This document shows, one piece after another, positions 53,818-63,933 of a DNA stretch of 64,000 nucleotides. Position numbers and translations under genes: made by a program. The stretch spans positions 101,841-165,840 of the forward strand of contig CAVZUJ010000008.1 in assembly GCA_963778525.1 (NCBI GenBank). Reading direction: 5' to 3'. The first letter of the stretch is position 1, and every line of letters starts with the position of its first letter. A model generated the notes under the pieces. That model ran no database searches. It saw nothing but the letters and a program-made list of their open reading frames with translations, and was not told where the DNA came from. Source of the DNA: Schlegelella_A sp963778525 (GTDB taxonomy: Bacteria; Pseudomonadota; Gammaproteobacteria; Burkholderiales; Burkholderiaceae_C).

Positions 53818-55237
53818 GGTGTCGTACGACGGCGACCGCAGGAAAGGTTATCGAGGTCTCGTGAGAGATCGCGGCTAGTTCTGAAGGTGCCCCTGGGCGG
53901 ACGCAGCGATGTCGGGACGCCGCAATGCCAGGGTGTTGCTCGATGCGGGGCCAGCAGCGTCTCGCTCCCGAGAGTCTTGCTGGGGCGTCGTCGAGTAGAT
54001 CGGCGGTGCAGGCCGCGAGGCCGATAGGCTAGCAGAAGCGTGACCGCAAGCAATGCGAGGTACAGAAAGCCTGGAAAGTAGAGCCCGAAGCCTGGCGCGA
54101 ACTGGATCAGCATGATGGCGACCGTTGAAAGGCTCACAGCGTCAAGTCGAACTCCCGGACGTACGAAGACGAGGTAGGCCATCAACGCAGTCACCACCGC
54201 CTGCGGACCGAAGAAGCCGAAGAACAGCAGGCCCGGCACACCGAAGTCGGCGAACTGCTCGACGCCGCCGCCGAACGCCGGCGTGCTCGTCAGTTCGGCA
54301 GCGCCAGGATAGAAGATCTCACTGATATGGATGATCCCGTAGACAACGGGCTTGTCGGGCCAAAGCGCCCGAGGGATGTATGCCCAGAACGACGAGAGCG
54401 TGAGCTGGCCGTAGTAGAGATCGATGGCACCGGCGAGGTACTCTGGTAGTAGTCTGCAGCGTTCTTGTAGTAGTCGAAGTACTCTACGACCGTCGCGAAC
54501 TCGAATCCTTCGCCGGACGCGAGATAAAGACTCCAGATCGCCAGCCCGAACACGAGGGGCGCGCCGAGCAGCAGGAGCGACTTCAAACGCGGCCATTTGA
54601 TGAACCAAAGGAACGTGATCGCGGCCGCGAAGAAGGACAGGAGGACGAACTTGGACCCCAACAGGTAGCCCAGGCCGAGGAAGAGCCCTGATCTAAGCAA
54701 GAGTGGCCCCGCCTTCGGGTTGCTCAGGAAGTAGAGCAGGTAGGACGCACTCAGCGCGCTCGTCGCGATCGCGTACCAGTGCCCCTGGCCGGTTCGGTAG
54801 TACTGGTAACCCTCTCTCGGATTGAGGATCCAATTGATGACGCCGAGTTCGCCCGAGGCGAGAAGGTAAAACGAGAGGGCGAAGATGAGAAGGAGGAGTT
54901 TTGCGGTCGTACGAAGTTGCGCCCTCGACAGCTTCCTTCTTCGAAATGGAACATGACGCTCGACTCGCGTCAGGTCGAAGAACTCAAAGAAGCAGACCAT
55001 TCCCAAGGTCTGCGCCACGATCAGGAGGTTTCCCATCAGCAGCGCAAACTGGTAGCTCGGATCGAACAGGCCGCCCTCGATGAGGAGCAGTGGCCCCGCG
55101 AAAACCTTCATCAACTGCACCGGCAGGCTGACCGCCAAGCCGATCGTGAAAGGGTTGAGCCACGGCAGATGCAGGTAGCGCCGGGAGAACCAGGCTGGCG
55201 TCAGCGCCAGCAGGATCGCGGCGATGAGGTTGAGCAC
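53814..55237 (-). pseudogene. O-antigen polymerase-like polytopic membrane protein (Wzy type), one frameshift
   Basis: Wzy proteins join lipid-linked repeat units in the periplasm. The product has about ten hydrophobic spans with a long loop containing INWILNPREGYQYYRTGQG and, after a break near 54445, LSSFWAYIPRALWPDKPVVYG. A similar tryptophan/proline-rich periplasmic loop occurs in other O-antigen polymerases. Sequence conservation is always low in this family, so the call rests on topology, loop pattern and location. The basic C-terminal tail runs to a TGA overlapping the next start. It is the only polymerase candidate in the window. Confidence 0.7.
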
Positions 55238-55286
55238 CCGACGAACGTCGACATGGCAATCGGGACGGCGACGACGAGCTATCCGT

Positions 55287-56169
55287 TCACGAGGCGTTCT
55301 TCCTGCCCCGATACAGGACCAAGAATTGAGCCAGGAAGGCCCAGATGTTCAGGCCCACGAGCCGCACGATCAAGGCGAGTCGGTGCCGCAATGAAGCCTC
55401 CGGGATGAGCCGATAGATTTCGACGCTGGTGCGCGTCAGCGGCGCCATCCAGTCCAGGCCACCGACGGAGCAGAGTGAAGATGTCTCCCTTGTTGCTCAT
55501 GCCATCGCGCCCCAGCTCGAGCCATCCTTCGGTGGCACGGTTGATCTTTCCCAGGGCCGCGGCATGAGCCACGAAAGTCCAGTCTGCGCCAAGGAAGTGG
55601 CAATCTGCCAAGTGCCGCCAGCTCGTCACGACTTCGGTGCGATAGATCGCATAGAACCTGCCATTGGCGTGACGCCGCTGCAGGAAAGCCAGAATACGGG
55701 CGCTCGCTGACTCCTCGTCGAGGGCCACATCCCCCATCGTCAGCGTATTGAAGTCACCGGCGACGAATCGAACGGGAGAGACCGAGCCGACGTAGGTCTT
55801 GATTGGCAAGCAAGAAAACCAAGATTGACAGAGAGGAAGTCAGGCGAGCGCAGATCGTCTGCCGCTGCCCAGACGAAGAACGGGGCCCTCGCCTCCGCCA
55901 AGACGACACGGAAGTTGGCTTCCGCGCCCTGGTTCGACTCTTGCCGGATATAGCGCACCCTGGCGTCGCGCTGCGCGAAGCTCCGGCAGGTTTCCTCCGT
56001 TTGGTCTGTAGAGCAGTTATCCGAGATGATCAGCTCGAATTCTCTGAAGGTTTGCTCGACCAGGGATTCGAGGACAAGGCGGAGCTTGTCCCCACCGTTG
56101 AAGACGGGCAGGCCGATGCTCGAGCGCAGGAGCGCCTGATTTGGGGCTGAGGGGCGGATGAAGCGTCAT
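55287..56169 (-). pseudogene. Family 2 glycosyltransferase, frameshifted
   Basis: After a short leader (MTLHPPLSPKSGAPA) and a break, the catalytic GT-A domain begins SIGLPVFNGGDKLRLVLESL and ELIISDNCSTDQTEE. ESNQGAEANFRVVL and the metal-site-like WAAADDLRSPDF follow. A later frame has RFYAIYRTEVVTSWRHLAD. The C-terminal membrane-like tail (NIWAFLAQFLVLYRGRKN) ends at a TGA at 55287. Breaks lie near 56130, 55805 and 55385. It follows the flippase gene and precedes the polymerase. Confidence 0.78.
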
Positions 56170-56197
56170 GAGCGTGGAGGGGGCCACCCGGAGCAGG

Positions 56198-57742
56198 TCA
56201 CGGTTTGCGGCTGCGAAGGGGCCAGTGATCAAAGACATAAGTGGATATCGCCGCGCTCCACGTGCGCGCGGCCGGGGTGACCGCGGTGGTTCCGAGAAAG
56301 ATGGCGACGCCGGCGCCAATCACGCTGAGCGCGGCAGACGGCCGCGGAGGCTGTCGGGAAATGCGAATCGCATCGCGAACGCCAGGAAGCTCGCTGCCAT
56401 GAGCGGCAGGATCACGGCGTCGCGATACCAGCGCAGGGTCGCTCCCTTGAGTACCCGCCGGTGCATGATGCCCGCTGCGATAGCCAGATAGCCGAGATTC
56501 AGTCCCAGCCAGACCGAAGCCGCGCCGATGCCCCCGTATTTCGGCACAGCCCATATGACCATCGGCACGAACGCCAGCACAGCGACGCTGTTGACGACGA
56601 TGGCCAGGCTGGTCCAGCCGTGGGCAAGTTGCAGCATGTAGGGCATGTTCACCAGTGCATTCGCCAGTTGCCCGAGGACCAGGATTCGCAGCAGGGGGGC
56701 GACGCGCGCGACCAGGTCCGGGTCTCCTGACCACGCCAAGAGCACGATGTCCGGGAAAAAGGCCAGCACCATGGCGGGCGGGACGACGATGGCCGCCATC
56801 CACTCGCAGGCATCGTGATAGGTCTGGCGCAACGCCGTTTCGTTGCCCATGGCCACATGAACGGTGAGCCGCGGATAGACGGCGGTGTTCAGGGGGGCAA
56901 CGAGTTGCATCAGTCCGCCCGCAAGGGTCGCCGCCAGGGTGTAGTAACCGAGCTCTGCGAGCGGCAGCAGCTTGCTGACGGCCAACTTGTCGGATTGAGT
57001 GAGAAGAAACGCCAGCACCGAACCCACGAACATTCCGCGCGCGAAACCGTACACCTCGACGAGCGCGGCGGAGTCGAACCGACCTCGTGTCGCAGACGGC
57101 GGGCACAGGACACCGATAGGTTCGATGAACCAGCAACGCGGTGGTCACCACCGAAACGCCCCCCTGCCACAAGAAGAACGCCGACACGGTCGGGCTGACC
57201 TGGGTGATGACGACATAGGCGCCGCCCCACCTTGCGGTCGCCAAGACGGCGCTTGCGACGTTCAGCCAGATCTGATCCTGTGCTCCCTGCAGCGCGCCGC
57301 GATAAATCTGCTCGAAGAAGCGGATAGCCAACACGAAAGCCATCAGCTGGATCGCGCCGATCACGGTGGGCGCCTGCAGTCCGTGAATGTTCAGCCACCG
57401 GGTTGCCAGCCAGGGCGCAAGGGACCAGACGGCAGCGATCGCGATGGCAGCGAGGACGCCGCAGGCCCATTCAAGCGAGCGAAGCAGGTCGCGGATCGAC
57501 CGGGCCGTATGCGCGCCCGCGCGAAGGCGAGCCATCTCGCGGTTGAGCGTCGGGGTCAGGCCGAGATCGAGCAGCCCCATCCAGACCTGAAGCACGGCGA
57601 AGAAGCCGATAAGCGCGTAGGACTCGACACCGATCGCATCGACATACAGCGGCAGGAATGCGATTCCCATCAGGGCCGACCAGCCCTGCCCCAGGTAGTT
57701 CGCGATCGCGCTGGCCCGCAGACTGGGGAGCGGACGCGTCAT
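56198..57742 (-). pseudogene. Second Wzx-type polysaccharide flippase, two compensating frameshifts
   Basis: The gene starts MTRPLPSLRASAIANYLGQGWSA and shows GLLDLGLTPTLNREMARLRAG, a pattern common in flippase first loops. The middle half lies in another frame: ARGMFVGSVLAFLLTQSDKLA, GLMQLVAPLNTAVYPRL and WAVPKYGGIGAASVWLGLN. The original frame resumes near 56345 for the tail. Breaks near 57100 and 56345 cancel. About 12 spans are expected. It belongs to the minus-strand cluster and is independent of the flippase at 41 kb. Confidence 0.83.
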
Positions 57743-57763
57743 TCGACAAGTCTCTGCTATTAA

Positions 57764-58505
57764 TCAGGCGACACGTCGCAGATAGCCGTCCGGAGCGACG
57801 CTGATAAGAAGCTTGTGATCGATCGCGTGGTCGACCTCGAGCTCCGGATGGCCTTCTAGGAAAGCCCGGACTGCCGTCTTGGGGCTGTTTCCCGGCCGCC
57901 AGGGCCGGTCGGCGAACATATCTTCCGGCAGATCCTCGACGAGCGTGTCGAACACGACGCAATAGCTGCCGACCGAGGTGAGCGGGCCGTACGCCGCGAG
58001 CTCAGCGCTCACGTGGTCGGCAGTGTGATTGCTGTCCAAGCTGACAAGCACGCGGTTCCTGGCCGCCGACTTCTCGCGCACTTGAGCGATCCCGTCCGGT
58101 GCGACGCTGAACCCTGGATCATGCTGATCCGTTTCGCCAAGGGGTGCGCTTCGATGCCTTCGCGGTTGTGCGAGCGGATGTCGATATCGACCCCGAGCAC
58201 GGCGGCCCCCTGGGGCCCTCCGCAGGCGGCATTCAGCTCGAGCATCGATGCGAAGAAGATCAGCGACCCACCGTGCGCGATCCCCGTCTCGACAATCAAG
58301 TCAGGCTGGATCTCCCAGATCAGCTCCTGCATCGCCAGCATGTCCTGCGGATGATCGGCCGGCCGAGCCAGCGGAAGTTGTAGGTGTACTTGTGCTTGTT
58401 CGTCTCGCGCGACCAGATGCGCGAGAGCGCCTGGACGTCCTTGTCCTTGCTGAGCGCCTCGATGTTCTTCGCCACTTCCCGCTCGAAAGCTGCATTTCTT
58501 GTCAT
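57764..58505 (-). pseudogene. Cephalosporin hydroxylase (CmcI) family protein, two frameshifts
   Basis: CmcI-like proteins have a SAM-binding Rossmann fold. CmcI acts in cephamycin synthesis, while relatives in glycan loci are thought to be O-methyltransferases. The frame starts EREVAKNIEALSKDKDVQAL with YNFRWLGRPI. After a break it continues MQELIWEIQPDLIVETGIAHGG and GVDIDIRSHNREGIEAHPL, the SAM-site and metal-site region. The last frame has VLVSLDSNHTADHV and ends DGYLRRVA. Breaks are near 58355 and 58110. It lies between a flippase and a methyltransferase gene. Confidence 0.85.
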
Positions 58506-58561
58506 GTCGATCTCTCACTGCTCGTTTTCAAATCGGAAAGGGCCAGCCGCGGCGGAGCCCG

Positions 58562-59355
58562 TTACTTGGTCACGCATGCGTAGATGATGTTGCAGTCTTC
58601 CGGACGTTCCTTGCCGAGCTCGTAGGATGCCCTGCAGAACTCGGCTCTCCAGTCCTTGGGCTCACTGCCCACGCGACCCCAGCCGAAGCCGCCTTCCTCC
58701 CAGGGGCCGTTCTTCAGGAACCAGTCGATCTGGGGAGTCGACAGCGACTTGTAGAAGACGCCCCCGGTTCGCTCGACGTTCAGGCCGGCGTCCCTGATGT
58801 CGGCGACGAAGGTCGCTAGCGAGTACGACCGTCGATGGCCTGCAACATGGATGTCGAAAGGCGAAAGCTCCTCGCACGAGGTCAATGTCCCCATCAGAAC
58901 GGCGAGGCGCCGGTTGACCGCCATCGCATTCGGCACGTGGACCAGCAGCACGCCGTCGCTCTGCAGGAAACCGGCTGCTTTTTTCAACACGGGAATAGGA
59001 TCGACCACGTGCTCGAGCACGTTGATCATCGTCACGGTGCCGAAGCGCTCTTCGCTCGTGAAGTCCTCGATGAGCGATTCGTGAAACTCCGCGTCAGGAA
59101 GGGTCGCCCTTGCCAGCTCGAGGTGCTTGCCCGATGATCGACGCCGACGATCCGTTCGAACCTCGGCGCCATCATGGCTGTCAAGGCGCCGTCGCCGCAT
59201 GGCATGTCCAACAGACTCGTGCCTCGGGCGTTCTCCAGGCAGGACTTCGCCTGATATTGGCCCAGAAGCATGTTGTAGCTGCTAAAGACCTGGGAACGCG
59301 CCCAGGAGAAGGTTTCTTGGAGATCCTTTTCGCTCGAAATGGCAGACACTAGCAT
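58562..59355 (-). pseudogene. Class I SAM-dependent methyltransferase, one frameshift
   Basis: The N-terminal frame has FSSYNMLLGQYQAKSCLE, the SAM motif LLDMPCGDGALTAMMA and IVGVDH. After a break near 59135 the main frame gives the post-motif TVTMINVLEHVVDP and LQSDGVLLVHVPNAMAVNRR. The C-terminus contains WRAEFCRASYELGKE. The length of about 265 residues is normal for a glycan methyltransferase of the Methyltransf_23 type. The ATG at 59355 overlaps the end of the upstream epimerase gene by seven bases. Confidence 0.82.
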
Positions 59356-60591
59356 TCCTTCTCGTTGCAAGCGGCAAGCAGGCGCTTCAGGCCATCCGTC
59401 ACGTCCACCGCCGGGCGCCAGCCGAAGCCTCGAAGGTCTTTCGCGAATCCATCGCGATGCAGGCCGCGTCCTCATCGATCGGCACGGATCCGATCTCGCT
59501 TCGGCCTCCCAGCAAGTCGCGGATTGTCCGAGCGACCGTCGCGGTGGAGGTCAGCACGCCTGTCCCGACGTTGAAATCTCCGATCGCCGAACTCTTCAGC
59601 AAGGCGGTGACCGCTTCCACCAAATCGTCGGCATAGAGAAGGTCCAAGGCCGCCTCGGCATTTGCGTAGCGGTGTGTCGTCAACCGTTCGGATCTCCGGA
59701 CCTTGTCGATGAAGTTGTAGATGAATTTCGGCTTGTCGAAACCCGGCCCGTACACAGGGCTGGAGCGGATCATCGTGCAGCGCAGTCCGTGCGTTCTCCG
59801 GTAGTGGGACACCAGCGTCTCGCAGAGGTACTTGGCTTCGCCGTAAGGACCTTTGGGCAGCAGAGGGAGGGATTCATCGGCCCGAGCGCCGGCGAGCGAT
59901 ATCCCGAATAAACCTCCCAGCTCGATAGAAACACGAGGTGCAGGTCTTGCGTGACGCATACATCGAGCACGTTCCTGAGCATCGTCAGCGAGTCGCCCAA
60001 CGCGCTGGGCAGACGTATAGATCCGCGGATTGGCGAGGTGAAGCACGAATTTCGGGGAAGCGTCGCGTGCGAGAAGATGAAGAATCGTGCTGCCCTTTTG
60101 CAGGTCCGTCTGCTGTCTCCTCAGAGGAACGACCTCCAACTCGCGAGCGAGCCGCGGAAGGAGCGCCCGTCCGATCGAACCGCCCGCCCCGGTCACGAGG
60201 ATACGTTCGGCGCTCCTCTCAGCCTTGCCGGCTTCCTCCGCCAATGCCAGTCGAACCACTTCCAGCGGGCCGAGCTTGACTTCCGTTTCGCCGGTGGCCT
60301 GCAGGACGCGAAGAGCGCGGCGGTACCGAAGGGAAGCGACTCGTGCTTGGCGAGAATGCCGGCGGCAATCGCATTGCTCCGCGAGATTCCGTAGTCGCAG
60401 CAGACGACCGTCCTCTTTCCGCTGCGCAACGACTCTTGGCCCGCGACGATCTTCTGGCGCACAGCCTCGACGTGATTGCCGCTCTTGTCGACAATAAGAT
60501 CGCGTACGTCGATGACGTTCATGTCATCGGCCACCTCGAACTGTAGCGCCGGCGCGGTGCCGAGCTGAGAAGTGATCCAGCGAATGCTCAT
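59349..60591 (-). pseudogene. Fusion of a dual-specificity-phosphatase-like domain and an NAD-dependent epimerase, frameshifted
   Basis: From ATG 60591 the first 90 or so residues end in VVCCDYGISRSNAIAAGIL, the CX5R active-site loop of cysteine phosphatases. After one break near 60335 the sequence continues without any gap as ALRVLQATGETEVKLGPLEV. It then enters an extended SDR epimerase with the NAD motif LVTGAGGSIGRALL and the catalytic YGEAK in PKGPYGEAKYL. IRSSPVYGPGF and LLYADDLVEAV are typical of sugar epimerases. Further breaks lie near 60000, 59895 and 59425. A separate epimerase would need GTG 60259, which leaves no room for a gene boundary. The fusion is inferred. Confidence 0.7.
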
Positions 60592-61614
60592 TATTTGAGA
60601 CCGTCAGCGGGAACGAACGTTTCGGTGAGACTTCGAAGGTACCAACCCGGCTTGATCTCCGGGGCCACGGGAGTACGGCCGTCGATGAGATGCCGAAGGA
60701 AGACGTCCACCTCGTTGAAACCGGCCAGCGCTCGAAGATACGAAGATGCCGAAAAGCGCGGGTTGATTTCGAACGGGACGAGAACCCCATTCCGCACCCG
60801 GCCCTGCACATTCAGGGGGCCTTGGCTTCCGGCCGCGTTCGCGATCGCTTCAGCTTGCCGGCAAATCTCCGGGAATACGGCCGATGTATCCCTGCGAATA
60901 GCCGCTGGAAATGATTCCGCCGCGGCCTCGATAGCTGACCGACAGTTTTGCATCGAGGGAGCGCCGAAGCGCGATTGAGCCCATCAGGCGGCCGCCCGGA
61001 ACCGACAGCACGCCGACCGTGAATTCGCCTTCTTCGTCAGGCAGATATTCCTGTGCGATCGGCGTTCCGCCAGCGCGTCGAATGAAGTCTGCGTAGACCA
61101 TCGCTTCGTCGGCGGTCACGGCGAAGAACACGGATACGCTGCCGCCGGATCCTGTTGCCGGCTTAACGATGCAAGGAAGGCCGACGCCGTTCAAGTCCTC
61201 GGACGCAAGCGATCCTTTTGTCCTCGGAATCGGGATGCCCGCCGCGGCGAGCCTTTCGAACGTCACTTTCTTGTCGGAAAAGAGCTGCACGACCGATGGA
61301 TTGTTGACGACGACATGGATGCCCTCGTCGGCAAGGCGCTCTTTGGCGCCTCCGAGCAGGACCGTGGGCTGCTCGCCGCCCGGAACCAGCCAGGTCGCGC
61401 CGACGTCCCGGCATGCCCGCAAGACATCGGCGACGTAGTTCTTGACGCCCACCCGAACCGTGCCGGCGAACCCGTGGTCGTAAAGACCGTAGGCTGTCGG
61501 TGAGATGTCGCATCCGAAGACGTCGTAGGTCCCTGCAAGTCGCAGGCACTTACAGAGCTCCGTCCCCAGCGACGCTCCGCCGACGCCGGCGATCATCACC
61601 TTGTGTCGGATCAC
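60591..61614 (-). pseudogene. ATP-grasp domain protein (CarB/PylC-like), one frameshift
   Basis: ATP-grasp enzymes form carboxylate-amine or similar bonds through an acyl-phosphate. The N-terminal preATP-grasp part has MIAGVGGASLGTELCKCLRLAG. The core has SDKKVTFERLAAAGIPIPRT, the nucleotide-binding CIVKPATGSGGSVSV and the adenine-contact AQEYLPDEEGEFTVGVLS. After a break near 60890 the metal-site segment VPFEINPRFSASSYLRALAG follows to the TAA. A GTG start overlaps the aminotransferase stop (GTGA), and the TAA overlaps the next ATG. It may join an acid to an amino sugar; the substrates are unknown. Confidence 0.82.
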
Positions 61615-62700
61615 GAGAGACTCGATCCAACAGCGCGCACGACGCGGTCGACATCGTCGTCGGTCATGTCGTGGTAACTGGGCAGGTTGAGAGCGCGCGC
61701 GCTCAGACCATAAGCGACCGAGTGATCGGGCTGCGGCTCAAACATCGGCAACATGACTCAGCGGCGCGAAGAAGACGCGAGCGTCGATACTGTCACCCGC
61801 AAATGCCGTCGAGCAACGTGTCGCGATCGAAGCGAACGAATCGGTTGACCACGATGGTCGGCATCCAGTAACCGTTTCGCGTGTCCTCCGGCTCGGATTC
61901 AGCGCCAGCGGCAGATCACCGACAGACGCGACTCGTAGGACTGAATATCGCTCGCTTGCCGGTCGATCAGCTTCTTCCATGCGGCTAAGTTGCGCGCGCA
62001 GCCGATGCGGCCTGGATGTTCGACATCTTGTATTTGAAGCCCAACATGTCCGGCCAGAACTGCTTGGTCTGGCCTGCGAACGCGGCCGTGGTTGCTTCAG
62101 CGTGACACGTGTTCGTACAGGCCGTCGTCGTTGGTGACGAACATCCCGCCCTCGCCGGTGGTCATCGTCTTGGTGCCGTGAAACGAAAACGTGCCGAAGA
62201 AGCCCCATCGGACCCGGCGCGCTTGACCTCGTCCAGCGCGAACCCATGGCTTCGGCGGCATCTTCGATCACCGGGAGCCGTGGCTTCGGCCGATTTCGCA
62301 GAGCGCGTCCATCTCGCAGAGGTTGCCGTACAGATGCACCGCCAGATCGCTTTGGTCGCGGCGTGATCGCGGCCTCGACCTTTTCCGGATCGAGGCACCA
62401 ACGTCGGGCAGGACGTCGACGAAGACCGGCTTGCTCCCAGGTACGAATGGGCCGCCGAGGCGATCCAGTTGATGTCGCCATGATACCTCGTCGCCGGGCC
62501 CGATCCCGAGCGCAGCCAAGCCCATGTGCAGCGCACCCGTGCAACTGGACGTGGCGATCGCGTACGGGATTCCGAGGTGTTCCTTGAAGAGTTCTCGAAG
62601 CGCCCGATGTACTCATAGCACTGCTCGCCCCAACCGTTGCGGGCGGCGTCGGTGGCGTATTCACCTCGAGCTCGGCGATCGACGGCTTGGCTTAAGCGAT
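61611..62700 (-). pseudogene. DegT/DnrJ family aminotransferase (perosamine-synthase-like), many frameshifts
   Basis: Pieces in several frames, in the right order, give SLKPSIAELEV, IATSSCTGALHMGLAALGIG, CLDPEKVEAAITP, VHLYGNLCEMDALCEIG, LPVIEDAAEAMGS, the lysine block FSFHGTKTMTTGEGGMFVT, CAQLSRMEE, and the end YGLSARALNLPSYHDM. The lysine in GTKTMTTGEGG should bind PLP. This order and the TKTMTTGEGG form resemble GDP-perosamine synthase and related 4-aminotransferases. At least eight breaks occur. The start is not certain. The stop at 61611 overlaps the ATP-grasp start. Confidence 0.75.
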
Positions 62701-62707
62701 CGGGGCT

Positions 62708-63933
62708 TCACAGGATGCTCAATTCGGGAACCGCAGTCACGAAACGCACGCCTCCCTCGGCAAGATCTTTCAATGGCTTGCTGCTCCTCGTCGGCGAATG
62801 TTCCTGGGCAAGATCACCACATAGTCTGGCGGATTTTCCCGCAGAGCCTCGGGCGAACGGATCGGAATGTGGCTTCCCGGCAGGAATTTCCCCTGCTTGG
62901 ACTTGGCGGCATCACATACGTACGGCAGCAAGTCCGGCCTGACACCCGCGTAGTTCAGCAAGGTGTTACCTTTCGCGGCGGCTCCGTAAGCCGCCACGCG
63001 CCGGCCGGCACGCTTCTGCTCGATCAGGAAGGCCAGCAGATCGTCCTTCACCCGGTCGGCACGCTGCTGGAACTCGGTATAGGTCTCCAGCACGAGTCAC
63101 CCCGAACTCGTGCTCGCGCGCGAGCAGCGCATCGACGCGATCGGTCGTGGCGATGGCCGCCCCGGCATGGCAGCCATACACCCGCAGGCTACTGCCGTGA
63201 GTTGGCAGTTCCTCGACGTCCCACACGCGCAAGCCGGCTTCGGCGAAGATGCGGGCCACCGTGGTGAGCGACAGGTAGGAGAAATGCTCGTGGTAGATGG
63301 TGTCGAACTGGGTCTGTTCGATCAACGGGACGAGGTGGGGAAATTCCAGCGTGACAGTTCCTTCGGGCTTCAGCGCGGCGGCCAATGCCACGGGTGAAGT
63401 CGTTGATGTCGGGCACGTGGGCGTACACGTTGTTGCCCGCAATCAGATCCGCCGGCCGTCCTTCCTCAGCCAGTTGGCGACCTAGGGCTTCGCCGAAGAA
63501 TTCCCGCATGACCGGAACTCCCAGCGCCTCGGCGGCCGCGGCCGTGCTCGCTGTCGGCTCGATGCCCAGGCAGGGAATGCCTGCTGCCACAAAGTTTTTC
63601 AGCAGATAGCCGTCGTTGGACGCCACTTCGATGACAAAGCTCTCGGGCCCAAGCCGCAAGCGCTCGGTGATCATGCGTGCATAGTCGGACGCGTGCTCGA
63701 GCCAACTGCTCGAGGTGCTGGAGAAGTAGGCGTAGTCGGCGCTGAACAGTTCCTCCGCGCGGGCGTAATCCTCGGTCTGCACCAGCCAACACTGGTGGCA
63801 CACCTTCACCCGCAGCGGGTAGTACGCCTCCGGGTTCGCAGCTCCTCGGCGTAAACGTAGGCGTTGAGGGGGGCGCGCTTCCGAGATCGAGGAAATCCAG
63901 CGTCAGCTCGGCCTGGCAGTGTCGACATTTCAT
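62708..63933 (-). pseudogene. NDP-sugar C-methyltransferase-like protein with zinc-binding N-terminus, frameshifted
   Basis: The order of domains is that of TylC3/NovU-type sugar C-methyltransferases. An N-terminal zinc-binding part has CRHC and CHQC pairs. A SAM-binding domain follows, with VIEVASNDGYLLKNFVAAGI, then TVTLEFPHLVPLIEQTQFDT and the catalytic-region YHEHFSYLSL. The C-terminal Methyltransf_14-like domain has VAAYGAAAKGNTLLNYAGV and a tail ending VTAVPELSIL at 62708. Breaks lie near 63850, 63400, 63110 and 62800. It is the first recognised gene of the minus-strand cluster. The 67 bases beyond it to the window edge hold no recognisable gene. Confidence 0.83.

Noticed and set aside
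34277..63933. Insertion sequences or phage as the cause of the broken genes.
   Set aside because: No transposase, integrase, terminal inverted repeats or target duplications were recognised. The breaks are one- or two-base shifts.
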